A stretch of 64,000 bases of DNA from positions 124,001-188,000 of the forward strand of contig NZ_ALAP01000032.1 in the NCBI RefSeq assembly GCF_000280905.1. The letters run 5' to 3'. This DNA is from Streptomyces sp. AA1529 (GTDB lineage Bacteria > Actinomycetota > Actinomycetes > Streptomycetales > Streptomycetaceae). The notes under the pieces were generated by a model. That model saw only the letters and a program-made list of their open reading frames with translations, made no database searches and was not told the DNA's origin. The translations under genes were made by a program, and so were the position numbers. Shown here piece by piece: positions 1 through 8,571 of this stretch. Position 1 is the first letter of the stretch. The number at the start of each line of letters is the position of its first letter.

Positions 1-41
1 GACCCGTGCAACTTTCGACCGTCCCTCCGTAAGCTGGGGAC

Positions 42-623
42 GTGCCCAGGATTCGAGCGGCCTCCGTGGCCGAGCACCGGACGATGCAGCGCGCGGCCCT
101 GCTGGACGCCGCCAGGTCACTGCTGTCCGAGGGCGGTACGGAAGCCCTGACCTTCCCCGCCCTCGCGCAGCGCACCGGCTTGGCTCGCTCCTCCGTCTAC
201 GAGTACTTCCGCTCCCGCGCCGCGGTCGTCGAAGAGCTGTGCGCTGCCGACTTCCCGGTGTGGGCAGCCGAGGTCGAGTCGGCCATGCGAGCCGCACCGA
301 CGCCCGAAGGCAAGGTCGAGGCATACGTCCGCAGGCAGTTGGCCCTGGTGGGGGACCGCCGCCACCGCGCCGTCGTCGCGATCTCCGCGGGCGAACTGGA
401 CGCGGGGGCGCGCGAGCGGATCCGCGCCGCACACGGCGGGCTGATCTCGATGGTCGTCGAGGCGCTCGGCGAGCTGGGCCACGCCCAGCCCCGCCTCGTC
501 GCCGTGCTGCTGCAGGGCGTCGTGGACGCGGGGGTGCGCCGTGTCGAACTCGGGGCGGCCGAGGATCCGGAGCAGATCGCCGAGGCCGCCGTCGCCATGG
601 CGCTGAACGGCGTCCGGGGCTGA
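42..623 (+). CDS. TetR-family transcriptional regulator
   Basis: Probable one-component DNA-binding repressor of 193 residues. The N-terminal TetR helix-turn-helix lies at about residues 17-65 and includes the recognition segment TGLARSSVYEYFRSR. The remaining all-helical part is the ligand/dimer domain, which gives no clue to the ligand. The GTG at 42 is chosen because GGGGA lies a few bases upstream and the domain begins soon after; the upstream region is cut by the window edge. It is convergent with the M23 peptidase gene, so that gene is not an obvious divergent target. The family call is firm; the regulated genes are unknown. Confidence 0.85.
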   Translation: MPRIRAASVAEHRTMQRAALLDAARSLLSEGGTEALTFPALAQRTGLARSSVYEYFRSRAAVVEELCAADFPVWAAEVESAMRAAPTPEGKVEAYVRRQLALVGDRRHRAVVAISAGELDAGARERIRAAHGGLISMVVEALGELGHAQPRLVAVLLQGVVDAGVRRVELGAAEDPEQIAEAAVAMALNGVRG

Positions 624-723
624 CGGCGGACAGGCCCTCGGGGGCGGCCGGACGCTCCACTCTCCGGCGGGCCGATCGGCCGCCACCGCCCGCGGGGCGC
701 GGCGCGGCCCGGGGGCTGCCGTT

Positions 724-1647
724 CACCCGCCGGTGCGCCCACAGCGCGCCCAGTGCGAGAGCCGAGGCGCCGAGTCCTGCCGCCGGGCCGTCTCCGCCGG
801 CCGCGGCAGCCTGCGGCACCCGGTCCGCTCCGCTGTCCGCCGGTTCGCGCCGCTGCGGTGTGCTGTCCTCACCCGGTACCGGCACCCCGCGGACCGGCAG
901 CAGCCGGGAGGGTCCGCCCAGGAGCGCGGAGGGCAGCAGGGAGAGCGGGTCCAGGTAGCGCTTGCCCCGCAGCAGTCCCCAGTGCAGGCAGGTGGGCGGA
1001 CAGTGCGTGCCGCGCAGGAGCGTGCCGACGCGCTGGCCTGCCCGCACCCGCTCGCCCTTGCGCACGGAGGGCCGCACCGGCTGGTACGTCGTCCGCAGCG
1101 GGGGCTGTCCCGAGCCGCTGAGCCGGATGGACACCACCCACCGCCCCGCGACCCGGCCGGCGAACGACACCCGGCCCGCCGCGACCGCGCGCACCGGCCG
1201 CCCGGCGCCGGAGGCGAGGTCGACCCCGCGGTGGCCCGCCGCCCACGGTTCCGGCGGTGGATCCCAGCCGCGCAGCACCCGCGGCCGCCGGGCACCGCTT
1301 CTTCCCCGGACCGGCCAGACCCGCCCGGCCACCGGGAGATCCGTTTCCCGAACCGGGGGATCGCGGTCACCGGACGCGTGGCTCGGCCCGCTCCCCTCTC
1401 CTGCGGGCTCCCGGGGGTCCTCGGCCGCGGACTGTTCCAGCGGATGGGCTGCGGCGGATGCGGGCGCCGTGCCCACCTGGGGAAGGGGGCTCAGCCAGAC
1501 CAGCAGTCCCAGCAGCACGACGACTCGCTCCGCCGCACACGTGGCGGAGCGAGCCGCTCTCCGCTGCCGCGGAGCGCGGGAACGGGAAGGCCGGGAGGCC
1601 GGGAGAGCGCGGCGCGAGCCGGCGCCCGGGGAGGGGTGCTGTTCCAT
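724..1647 (-). CDS. Secreted M23-family (LytM-type) peptidase, 3' end unresolved
   Basis: Predicted exported cell-wall peptidase. The ATG at 1647 opens a frame with a basic N-terminus and a hydrophobic signal segment (residues about 41-65, VVVLLGLLVWLSPLP). An LytM/M23 domain begins near residue 115, with GHRGVDLA (HxxxD zinc motif) and a CLHWG motif where the family usually has HxH, so the first His of that pair is Cys. A hydrophobic stretch (LGASALALGALW) lies near residue 295. Oddity: this frame has no stop codon from 1647 down to position 1 and runs antisense through the TetR gene. The end given here is only the last family-like part. A TGA sits one frame away at 723-725, so a one-base indel (biological or sequencing) is a simple explanation. 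It is divergent from rpsB. Confidence 0.7.
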
Positions 1648-2161
1648 GGGAGAACGGTGGCCCGGTTCGCCGTCGCGCGGGGATCATGGTCCGGAGTTGT
1701 GGACAACCGGCCGGCTGCGGACAGCTCCGTCACCCGGACGAGGGGATCCGGGCCGCACAGGAAACGGGGGGGACCCGGGCGGCACGGGAGCGGCCGCGAA
1801 GCCGTTCCACGCTCGTCACCGTGCCAGGGAGCTGGTCCGGACGGCATTCTGGCACCCGCACGGACTCCGCGCCCCGCACCCTCGCGGAGCTCCGGTGCCG
1901 GGAGCCCGCGGTGCGGCTCCCGGCTCCCGGCACCCGGCGGGCGCGGTGCCCCTCCGCGGTCCCGTACACTGCTGGTGCGGCCCGGGTGACCGGGCTGACT
2001 TCGCACGCCCCGCCACCCTCACCCGGTGGCCGCGCATCTCGGTCCCAGGAACGGTCCCGGTCTCCACGCCGGAACCCTCCGGGCGGCGCGTCGGGGGCGT
2101 CAGGCAAGCGGGGGCGTCCGGCCTCCGCTGACGACAACCGAGTACACCAAGGAGAACGGCC
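1648..2161. other. Divergent intergenic region, M23 gene / rpsB
   Basis: About 510 bases without a supportable gene. It must hold the promoters for the leftward peptidase gene and rightward rpsB. A weak -10-like TACACT lies at 1965-1970; no convincing -35 was found. If transcription starts there the rpsB leader would be about 185 nt, long enough for autoregulation by S2, but no recognised structure was identified. Confidence 0.4.
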
Positions 2162-3106
2162 ATGGCCGTCGTCACGATGCGGGAGCTGCTGGAGAGCGGC
2201 GTCCACTTCGGGCACCAGACCCGCCGCTGGAACCCGAAGATGAAGCGCTTCATCTTCACCGAGCGCAACGGCATCTACATCATCGACCTGCTCCAGTCGC
2301 TGTCGTACATCGACCGCGCCTACGAGTTCGTCAAGGAGACCGTCGCCCACGGCGGCTCCATCATGTTCGTCGGCACCAAGAAGCAGGCCCAGGAGGCCAT
2401 CGCCGAGCAGGCCACCCGCGTGGGCATGCCCTACGTGAACCAGCGCTGGCTCGGCGGCATGCTCACCAACTTCTCGACGGTCTACAAGCGGCTGCAGCGC
2501 CTCAAGGAGCTGGAGCAGATCGACTTCGAGGACGTGGCCGCCTCCGGCCTCACCAAGAAGGAGCTGCTGGTCCTCTCCCGCGAGAAGGCCAAGCTGGAGA
2601 AGACCCTCGGTGGTATCCGCGAGATGCAGAAGGTGCCCAGCGCCGTCTGGATCGTGGACACCAAGAAGGAGCACATCGCCGTCGGCGAGGCGCGCAAGCT
2701 CAACATCCCGGTGGTGGCGATCCTCGACACCAACTGCGACCCCGACGAGGTCGACTACAAGATCCCGGGCAACGACGACGCGATCCGCTCCGTCACCCTG
2801 CTGACCCGCGTGATCGCCGACGCCGTGGCCGAGGGCCTCATCGCCCGTTCGTCCGGCGGCTCCGGCGAAGGCAAGGGCGAGAAGGCCGCCGGTGAGCCGC
2901 TGGCCGAGTGGGAGCGCGACCTCCTCGAGGGCGAGAAGGCCGCCGAGAAGCCGGCCGCCGAGGCCGAGAAGCCCGCCGAGACCGAGGCGCAGCCCGCCGC
3001 CGAGGCCGCCGGTACCGCTGACGAGGCTGCCGGTACCGCCGCCGAGGCCGCCGGCACCGCCGCCGAGGGCGAGCAGGCGGCGGCCCCCGCCGAGCAGCAG
3101 GGCTGA
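2162..3106 (+). CDS. rpsB: 30S ribosomal protein S2
   Basis: S2 binds the small subunit between head and body and is needed for S1 recruitment and initiation. The 314 residues start [19 protein letters not shown], the typical S2 N-terminus, and contain the conserved stretch [12 protein letters not shown]. The ATG at 2162 follows a strong AAGGAGA at 2149-2155. The body ends near residue 235. After it comes an acidic, alanine-rich tail of about 75 residues, absent from E. coli S2 but common in actinomycetes, with three 21-bp repeats. Two hairpins follow the gene before tsf, so partial termination between S2 and EF-Ts is likely. Confidence 0.98.
   Translation: MAVVTMRELLESGVHFGHQTRRWNPKMKRFIFTERNGIYIIDLLQSLSYIDRAYEFVKETVAHGGSIMFVGTKKQAQEAIAEQATRVGMPYVNQRWLGGMLTNFSTVYKRLQRLKELEQIDFEDVAASGLTKKELLVLSREKAKLEKTLGGIREMQKVPSAVWIVDTKKEHIAVGEARKLNIPVVAILDTNCDPDEVDYKIPGNDDAIRSVTLLTRVIADAVAEGLIARSSGGSGEGKGEKAAGEPLAEWERDLLEGEKAAEKPAAEAEKPAETEAQPAAEAAGTADEAAGTAAEAAGTAAEGEQAAAPAEQQG
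2999..3061 (+). repeat. Three 21-bp tandem repeats in the rpsB 3' end
   Basis: In-frame units at 2999-3019, 3020-3040 and 3041-3061 encode [14 protein letters not shown] and AEAAGTA. They differ by only a few bases and form the alanine/acid tail of S2. Copy number is likely to vary between strains. Confidence 0.85.
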
Positions 3107-3111
3107 CCCAC

Positions 3112-3179
3112 GGCCCACGTGGATCACGTGGGCCCACAGGTCCGCGGTGGGACGGCGGGGGCTGGGTGCCCCCGCCGTC
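3112..3179 (+). terminator. Double stem-loop between rpsB and tsf
   Basis: The first hairpin pairs 3112-3120 with 3126-3134 (9 perfect pairs, 5-nt loop). The second pairs 3151-3162 with 3168-3179 (12 perfect pairs, loop TGGGT). Neither is followed by a U run, as is usual in Streptomyces. They probably attenuate rather than fully stop read-through into tsf. Confidence 0.75.
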
Positions 3180-3253
3180 CAGCCGTGAGCTGAGCCGGTC
3201 CCGTGTGACTCCGAACCAACCTCACCGACTTTCCGAGAAGAGATTCACAGACC

Positions 3254-4090
3254 ATGGCGAACTACACCGCCGCCGACGTCAAGAAGCTCCGGGAGCTGAC
3301 CGGCGCCGGCATGATGGACTGCAAGAAGGCGCTGGACGAGGCCGAGGGCAACGTCGACAAGGCCGTCGAGGTTCTGCGCGTCAAGGGCCAGAAGGGCGTG
3401 GCCAAGCGCGAGAGCCGCACCGCCGAGAACGGCGCGGTCATCACCCGCATCGCCGCCGACAACGCCACCGGTGTGCTGGTCGAGCTCAAGTGCGAGACGG
3501 ACTTCGTCGCCAAGGGTGAGAAGTTCATCGCCGCCGCCGAGGCCATCGCCGCGCACATCGAGGCCACCTCCCCGGCCGACATCGACGCGCTGCTCGCCTC
3601 CGAGATCGAGTCCGGCAAGACCGTCCAGGCGTACGTCGACGAGGCCAACGCCGGCCTCGGCGAGAAGATCGTGCTGGACCGCTTCGCGCAGTTCTCCGGC
3701 GCCTTCGTCGGCTCCTACCTGCACCGCACCAGCCCGGACCTGCCCCCGCAGGTCGGCGTGCTGGTCGAGCTGGACGCCGCGAACGAGGAGATCGCCAAGG
3801 ACGTCGCGCAGCACATCGCCGCCTTCGCCCCGGCCTACCTGACCCGCGAGGACATCCCGGAGGAGACGGTCGCCAACGAGCGCCGCATCGCCGAGGAGAC
3901 CGCCCGCGAGGAGGGCAAGCCCGAGGCCGCCCTGCCGAAGATCATCGAAGGCCGGGTCAACGGCTTCTTCAAGGAGAACACCCTCCTGGACCAGCCCTTC
4001 GCCAAGGACAACAAGAAGTCCGTGCAGAAGGTCCTGGAAGAGGCCGGTGTCTCGCTGAAGCGCTTCGCCCGCTTCCGCGTCGGCGCCTGA
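3254..4090 (+). CDS. tsf: Translation elongation factor Ts
   Basis: EF-Ts is the guanine nucleotide exchange factor for EF-Tu. The 278 residues begin MANYTAADVKKLRELTGAG, with the N-terminal UBA-like domain (about 1-40) and the signature CETDFVAKGEKF, which contains the TDFV motif that contacts the EF-Tu nucleotide site. The length matches actinobacterial EF-Ts. The ATG at 3254 has AGAAGAG about 10 bases upstream. It lies directly after rpsB, the near-universal bacterial order. Confidence 0.98.
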   Translation: MANYTAADVKKLRELTGAGMMDCKKALDEAEGNVDKAVEVLRVKGQKGVAKRESRTAENGAVITRIAADNATGVLVELKCETDFVAKGEKFIAAAEAIAAHIEATSPADIDALLASEIESGKTVQAYVDEANAGLGEKIVLDRFAQFSGAFVGSYLHRTSPDLPPQVGVLVELDAANEEIAKDVAQHIAAFAPAYLTREDIPEETVANERRIAEETAREEGKPEAALPKIIEGRVNGFFKENTLLDQPFAKDNKKSVQKVLEEAGVSLKRFARFRVGA

Positions 4091-4182
4091 GGACCCGGTT
4101 CCCGACGCACGCCGCAGGCCGGTTCTGCTCGCTCGGGGGTGGGGCGCACCGGGTAGCGCGCACGGAACCGGCACGGGCCCGA

Positions 4183-4188
4183 TAAGGT
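4183..4188 (+). promoter_or_regulatory. Candidate -10 element ahead of pyrH
   Basis: TAAGGT fits the TANNNT -10 pattern of the principal Streptomyces sigma factor. It lies upstream of the large stem-loop and pyrH. No good TTGAC-type -35 is visible, so support is modest. Confidence 0.35.
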
Positions 4189-4212
4189 CGGGCACAGGGC
4201 AGTTGTGACGAG

Positions 4213-4261
4213 GAGGCCATTGCCGCAGAGGGAACCGCGAGGATCCATCGGCAATGGCCTC
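4213..4261 (+). promoter_or_regulatory. Stem-loop in the pyrH leader (attenuator candidate)
   Basis: Bases 4213-4225 (GAGGCCATTGCCG) are a perfect 13-bp inverted repeat of 4249-4261, with a 23-nt loop, followed by TTTCG. It sits between the candidate -10 and the pyrH start. It may be a tsf terminator or a leader attenuator for UMP kinase; sequence alone does not decide. Confidence 0.65.
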
Positions 4262-4287
4262 TTTCGTATGTGCACGAGGAGATCTCC

Positions 4288-5043
4288 ATGAGCAGCAATG
4301 ACACCGACAACGACAGCGACGGCCGACGGCGCTTCCTGCTGAAGCTCTCCGGCGAGGCGTTCGCCGGTGGCGGCGGACTCGGTGTCGATCCCGACGTCGT
4401 GCACAAGATGGCCCGGGAGATCGCCTCGGTGGTCCAGGACGGGGCCGAGATGGCCGTCGTCATCGGCGGCGGCAACTTCTTCCGGGGCGCCGAGCTCCAG
4501 CAGCGCGGCATGGACCGCGCGCGCTCGGACTACATGGGCATGCTCGGCACCGTGATGAACTGCCTGGCGCTCCAGGACTTCCTGGAGAAGGAGGGCATCG
4601 ACTCGCGGGTGCAGACCGCCATCACGATGGGGCAGGTCGCCGAGCCCTACATCCCGCTCCGCGCCATCCGGCACCTGGAGAAGGGCCGCGTCGTCATCTT
4701 CGGCGCCGGGATGGGGATGCCCTACTTCTCCACCGACACCACGGCCGCCCAGCGTGCTCTGGAGATCAACGCCGAGGTGATGCTCATGGGCAAGAACGGC
4801 GTGGACGGCGTCTACGACTCCGACCCGGCGCGCAACCCCGCGGCGGTCAAGTTCGACGCGCTCGAGTACGGCGAGGTCATCACCCGGGATCTCAAGGTCG
4901 CCGACATGACCGCGATCACGCTCTGCCGGGACAACAAGCTGCCGATCCTCGTCTTCGAGCTGCTGGCCGAAGGCAATATCGGCCGCGCCGTCAAGGGTGA
5001 GAAGATCGGCACCCTGGTCAGCAACCAGGGCACCCGGCCCTGA
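4288..5043 (+). CDS. pyrH: UMP kinase (uridylate kinase)
   Basis: Catalyses UMP + ATP to UDP + ADP in pyrimidine nucleotide synthesis; the bacterial hexameric enzyme of the amino-acid-kinase fold. The 251 residues include the N-terminal phosphate-binding stretch [11 protein letters not shown], the GGGNFFRG motif and the C-terminal DP/T-rich UMP site ([13 protein letters not shown]). The ATG at 4288 is preferred over the in-frame GTG at 4270 because GAGGAG (4276-4281) is correctly spaced for it. It follows a leader with a long stem-loop and is probably co-transcribed with frr. Confidence 0.97.
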   Translation: MSSNDTDNDSDGRRRFLLKLSGEAFAGGGGLGVDPDVVHKMAREIASVVQDGAEMAVVIGGGNFFRGAELQQRGMDRARSDYMGMLGTVMNCLALQDFLEKEGIDSRVQTAITMGQVAEPYIPLRAIRHLEKGRVVIFGAGMGMPYFSTDTTAAQRALEINAEVMLMGKNGVDGVYDSDPARNPAAVKFDALEYGEVITRDLKVADMTAITLCRDNKLPILVFELLAEGNIGRAVKGEKIGTLVSNQGTRP

Positions 5044-5314
5044 CCGGCCCCGACTCCGGCTCCGACCCCGGGCCCGGCACCGGCCCGGCCGGTGGAGCCG
5101 CGGATCCGGCCGGCCGTCCGGCCACCGGTCGGCCGGCGCCGACGGCAACACCGTCGCGCCGGAACGGCACGGTACGGGGATGGACAACAGCCTGCCGGTC
5201 GGACACCGTGCAGGCAGCAGGGCATCGCGGGGGCCGGGGCGGCCCGCGGGGCGGCCGTCAGCTCACAGCCCCGGATGAAGCAGTCAGGCTCATTCATCGA
5301 ACCAGGAGCACGTG

Positions 5315-5872
5315 GTGATCGAAGAGACCCTCCTCGAAGCCGAGGAAAAGATGGAGAAGGCGGTCGTCGTCGCCAAGGAGGACTTCGCCGCTATCCGAAC
5401 CGGCCGTGCGCACCCGGCGATGTTCAACAAGATCGTGGCCGAGTACTACGGCACGATGACGCCGATCAACCAGCTCGCGTCGTTCTCCGTACCGGAGCCC
5501 CGGATGGCGGTGGTCACCCCGTTCGACAAGAGCTCGCTGCGCAACATCGAACAGGCCATCCGCGACTCGGACCTGGGCGTCAACCCGTCGAATGACGGCC
5601 ATATCATCCGGGTGACATTCCCCGAGCTCACCGAAGAACGCCGTCGGGAGTACATCAAGGTCGCCAAGGCCAAGGGCGAGGACGCCAAGATCTCCATCCG
5701 GAGCATCCGGCGCAAGGCCAAGGAGGCCATGGACAAGGCCATCAAGGACGGCGAGGTCGGTGAGGACGAGGGCCGCAGGGGCGAGAAGGAACTCGACGAC
5801 ACCACCTCCAAGTACGTCGCACAGGTGGACGAGCTGCTCAAGCACAAGGAGTCCGAGCTGCTCGAAGTCTGA
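5315..5872 (+). CDS. frr: Ribosome recycling factor
   Basis: RRF splits post-termination ribosomes together with EF-G. It has 185 residues, starting (M)[16 protein letters not shown] and containing [10 protein letters not shown] and PITEERR-like segments ([17 protein letters not shown]). Two consecutive GTGs occur at 5312 and 5315. The second is chosen because AGGAG (5304-5308) is then 6 bases away and the family usually starts MIEE. The 270-base gap after pyrH has several weak GC hairpins, including 5190-5215, but no gene. Confidence 0.97.
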   Translation: MIEETLLEAEEKMEKAVVVAKEDFAAIRTGRAHPAMFNKIVAEYYGTMTPINQLASFSVPEPRMAVVTPFDKSSLRNIEQAIRDSDLGVNPSNDGHIIRVTFPELTEERRREYIKVAKAKGEDAKISIRSIRRKAKEAMDKAIKDGEVGEDEGRRGEKELDDTTSKYVAQVDELLKHKESELLEV

Positions 5873-5911
5873 GCCCACCGTCCCAAGGTCCGAGGTCGAA
5901 GGCTGCTATCT

Positions 5912-7093
5912 GTGAACGACTCATCCTGGGGAGCGCCGCAACCGGACGCGGGCTACTGGGGCCCTCCCGAGCAGGGCTCCGCCGCGCCCGCGGCGATGCC
6001 CCGCCCGGGCGATGGTCCGGTGTCCGCCCACGACGTGAGCGTCCCCGTGCACGATGTGGGCGGCGACGCGTCGCAGACTCGGCGTATGCCCATTGCACCC
6101 GACCCCGGGAGCCCCGGTGACGCCGGAGACGGCCGTGCCGGCCGGCCCGGCCCCGACGGCTCCGGACCCACAGATCCCGCCGGTCCCTCCGGCGGCGCGC
6201 GGCACGGCCAGGACGGGCCGGAACCGCCGCACACCCCCAGGCAGCCCGAAGCGCCCGCGGCCGCGGAAGTGGGCAGGAAGCGCGCCGGGCGGGACCTGCC
6301 CGCGGCGATAGGGGTCGGCCTGGGCCTCGGCGTCGTCATCCTCGCCGCGCTGTTCCTCTACAAACCGGCCTTCCTCGGCGTCATCGTGCTGGCGGTCGTC
6401 GTCGGGCTCTGGGAACTGACCTCGCGGCTGCGGGAGCGCAAGGAGATCCAGGTCCCGCTGGTGCCGCTGGCGCTCGGCGGTGCGGCCATGACGGTCGCCG
6501 GCTATCTGCGGGGCGCGGAGGGCGCCTGGATCGCCATGGCCCTCACGGCGCTGGCCGTGCTGGCCTGGCGCATGACGCAGCCCGCGGCCGACTACCTGCG
6601 GGATGTGACGGCGTCCCTCTTCGCCGCCTTCTACGTGCCCTTCCTCGCGACTTTCGTCGCCCTGATGCTGGCGGCGGACGACGGACCCTGGCGGGTGCTG
6701 ACGTTCCTGATCCTGACCGTGGTCAGCGACACCGGCGCCTACGCGGTGGGCTGGCGGTTCGGGCGGCACAAGCTGGCCCCGCGGATCAGCCCCGGGAAGA
6801 CCCGGGAGGGACTGGTCGGCGCGGTGGCCTTCGCCATGGCGGCGGGCGCCCTGTGCACGCAGTTCCTGATCGACGACGGGCGCTGGTGGCAGGGTCTGCT
6901 GCTGGGGCTCGCGGTCGCGGTCAGCGCCACTCTGGGCGATCTGGGCGAGTCGATGATGAAGCGCGACCTGGGCATCAAGGACATGGGAACCCTGTTGCCC
7001 GGGCACGGCGGCATCATGGACCGGCTCGACTCGCTGCTGCCGACCGCGCCGGTGGTCTGGCTGCTGCTGGTGGTCTTCGTCGGCGCCGGCTGA
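5912..7093 (+). CDS. cdsA: Phosphatidate cytidylyltransferase (CDP-diglyceride synthase)
   Basis: Forms CDP-diacylglycerol from phosphatidic acid and CTP at the membrane, the branch point to all phospholipids. The 393 residues comprise a Pro/Gly-rich cytoplasmic extension of about 120 residues, then eight or so membrane segments. The family signature near the C-terminus ([18 protein letters not shown] followed by MDRLDS) is intact. The GTG at 5912 follows GAAGG. The N-terminal extension is long compared with E. coli CdsA but usual in Streptomyces. It lies 40 bases after frr, in the conserved frr-cdsA order. Confidence 0.95.
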   Translation: MNDSSWGAPQPDAGYWGPPEQGSAAPAAMPRPGDGPVSAHDVSVPVHDVGGDASQTRRMPIAPDPGSPGDAGDGRAGRPGPDGSGPTDPAGPSGGARHGQDGPEPPHTPRQPEAPAAAEVGRKRAGRDLPAAIGVGLGLGVVILAALFLYKPAFLGVIVLAVVVGLWELTSRLRERKEIQVPLVPLALGGAAMTVAGYLRGAEGAWIAMALTALAVLAWRMTQPAADYLRDVTASLFAAFYVPFLATFVALMLAADDGPWRVLTFLILTVVSDTGAYAVGWRFGRHKLAPRISPGKTREGLVGAVAFAMAAGALCTQFLIDDGRWWQGLLLGLAVAVSATLGDLGESMMKRDLGIKDMGTLLPGHGGIMDRLDSLLPTAPVVWLLLVVFVGAG

Positions 7094-7174
7094 GCCCACC
7101 CCGTCCGACTCATCCGACCGCGCGGCAGCGGGACCCAGGGGCCCTCGGCTCCTTCCGCGACCCGTCCGGCCCCC

Positions 7175-7201
7175 ACCGCCTCCGCATCCTGCGGGGGCGG
7201 T
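7175..7201 (+). terminator. Stem-loop after cdsA
   Basis: 7175-7186 pairs with 7190-7201 around a TCC loop (12 pairs with one G-T), followed directly by TT. It separates cdsA from rlmN and is a good intrinsic terminator candidate. Confidence 0.6.
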
Positions 7202-7293
7202 TTCCGGGCCGGGCGGGGCCGGCGGCCGGGGGACCACCGCCCTGTCCCGCTGACCAGCGGCACGCCAAAATGATCTGCGACACTGGTACGGCT

Positions 7294-8400
7294 ATGCCTG
7301 CACCCGGAGAACTCACGTTCGTCGCCCCGCGCGGCGCCAAGAAGCCGCCCCGTCACCTTGCCGATCTCGCTCCCGAGGAGCGCCGTGCGGCGGTCGAGGA
7401 GCTCGGCGAGAAGCCCTTCCGCGCCAAGCAGCTCTCGCAGCATTACTTCGCGCGGCTGGCCCACGATCCGCAGCAGTGGACCGACATCCCGGCCGCTGCC
7501 CGCGAGAAGCTGGCGTCCGGGCTGCTGCCCGACCTGATGAGTGTGGTGCGGCACATCAGCTGCGACGACGACGCCACCCGCAAGACGCTGTGGCGGCTGC
7601 ACGACGGGACGCTCGTGGAGTCCGTCCTGATGCGGTACCCGGACCGGGTCACCATGTGCATCAGCTCGCAGGCGGGCTGCGGGATGAACTGCCCGTTCTG
7701 TGCCACGGGCCAGGCCGGTCTGGACCGGAATCTGAGCACCGCGGAGATCGTCCACCAGATCGTGGACGGGATGCGGGCCCTGCGGGACGGCGAGGTGCCC
7801 GGCGGGCCGGCGCGGCTGTCGAACATCGTCTTCATGGGGATGGGCGAGCCGCTGGCCAACTACAAGCGGGTGGTCGGCGCCATCCGGCGGCTGACCGATC
7901 CCGAGCCGGACGGCCTCGGGCTGTCCCAGCGGGGTATCACCGTCTCCACGGTCGGGCTCGTGCCCGCGATGCTGCGCTTCGCCGACGAGGGTTTCAAATG
8001 CCGGCTGGCGCTCTCCCTGCACGCGCCCGACGACGAACTGCGGGACACCCTGGTGCCGGTCAACACCCGGTGGAAGGTGCGCGAGGTACTCGACGCCGCC
8101 TGGGAGTACGCGGCCAGGTCCGGGCGCCGGGTCTCCATCGAGTACGCGTTGATCAAGGACATCAACGACCAGGCGTGGCGTGCCGATCTGCTGGGCCGGC
8201 TGCTCAAGGGCAAGCGGGTGCACGTCAACCTCATCCCGCTGAATCCGACGCCCGGCTCCAAGTGGACCGCCTCCCGGCCCGAGGACGAGGCCGAGTTCGT
8301 ACGGACGCTGGAGTCGCACGGTGTACCCGTGACCGTTCGGGACACCCGGGGTCAGGAGATCGACGGTGCGTGCGGCCAGCTCGCGGCGACCGAACGCTGA
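7294..8400 (+). CDS. rlmN: Dual-specificity rRNA/tRNA adenine-C2 methyltransferase
   Basis: Radical-SAM enzyme that methylates C2 of A2503 in 23S rRNA and A37 in some tRNAs. The 368 residues carry the [4Fe-4S] motif CGMNCPFC (Cys129, Cys133, Cys136) and the C-terminal resolving cysteine in ACGQLA (Cys360), both needed for the two-step mechanism. The ATG at 7294 is chosen from the family N-terminus. No clear ribosome binding site precedes it, so the mRNA may be near-leaderless. The absence of Cfr-like features and the location with cdsA support RlmN rather than Cfr. Confidence 0.95.
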   Translation: MPAPGELTFVAPRGAKKPPRHLADLAPEERRAAVEELGEKPFRAKQLSQHYFARLAHDPQQWTDIPAAAREKLASGLLPDLMSVVRHISCDDDATRKTLWRLHDGTLVESVLMRYPDRVTMCISSQAGCGMNCPFCATGQAGLDRNLSTAEIVHQIVDGMRALRDGEVPGGPARLSNIVFMGMGEPLANYKRVVGAIRRLTDPEPDGLGLSQRGITVSTVGLVPAMLRFADEGFKCRLALSLHAPDDELRDTLVPVNTRWKVREVLDAAWEYAARSGRRVSIEYALIKDINDQAWRADLLGRLLKGKRVHVNLIPLNPTPGSKWTASRPEDEAEFVRTLESHGVPVTVRDTRGQEIDGACGQLAATER

Positions 8401-8468
8401 CGCCTGACTGGTAGTGTTCGAACGGGCCGCCCGGTGCGGCCCGCACAACCGAACAGCCGAACAGCCGA

Positions 8469-8563
8469 CAGGGGAGCGCTCACAGCGCTGAGAGTGCGGC
8501 CGTACGCCCCGTACGTGCCGCAGACCCTCGAACCTCGCCCGGGTCATGCCGGGTAGGAAGTCG
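8469..8563 (+). promoter_or_regulatory. TPP (THI-element) riboswitch
   Basis: The conserved THI landmarks appear in order: GGGGAGC (8471-8477), CTGAGAG (8488-8494), ACCCTCGAACCT (8524-8535), CGGGTCATGCCGG and TAGGAAGT. The closing stem pairs CGAC at 8466-8469 with GTCG at 8560-8563. The GGAAG ribosome binding site of the next gene (8556-8560) overlaps the 3' side of this stem, so TPP binding should hide it and block translation. A -10-like TAGTGT at 8412-8417 could drive it. It controls the thiamine-type ABC operon. Confidence 0.93.
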
Positions 8564-8571
8564 ATGCACTG

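Noticed and set aside
4270-4287. GTG at 4270 as pyrH start
   Set aside because: It would put the GAGGAG ribosome binding site inside the gene; ATG 4288 has correct spacing and matches the family.
5044-5314. Possible small gene or strong terminator between pyrH and frr
   Set aside because: Only GC-rich, imperfect hairpins (for example 5190-5215 with a bulge) and no frame with a ribosome binding site and protein-like sequence.
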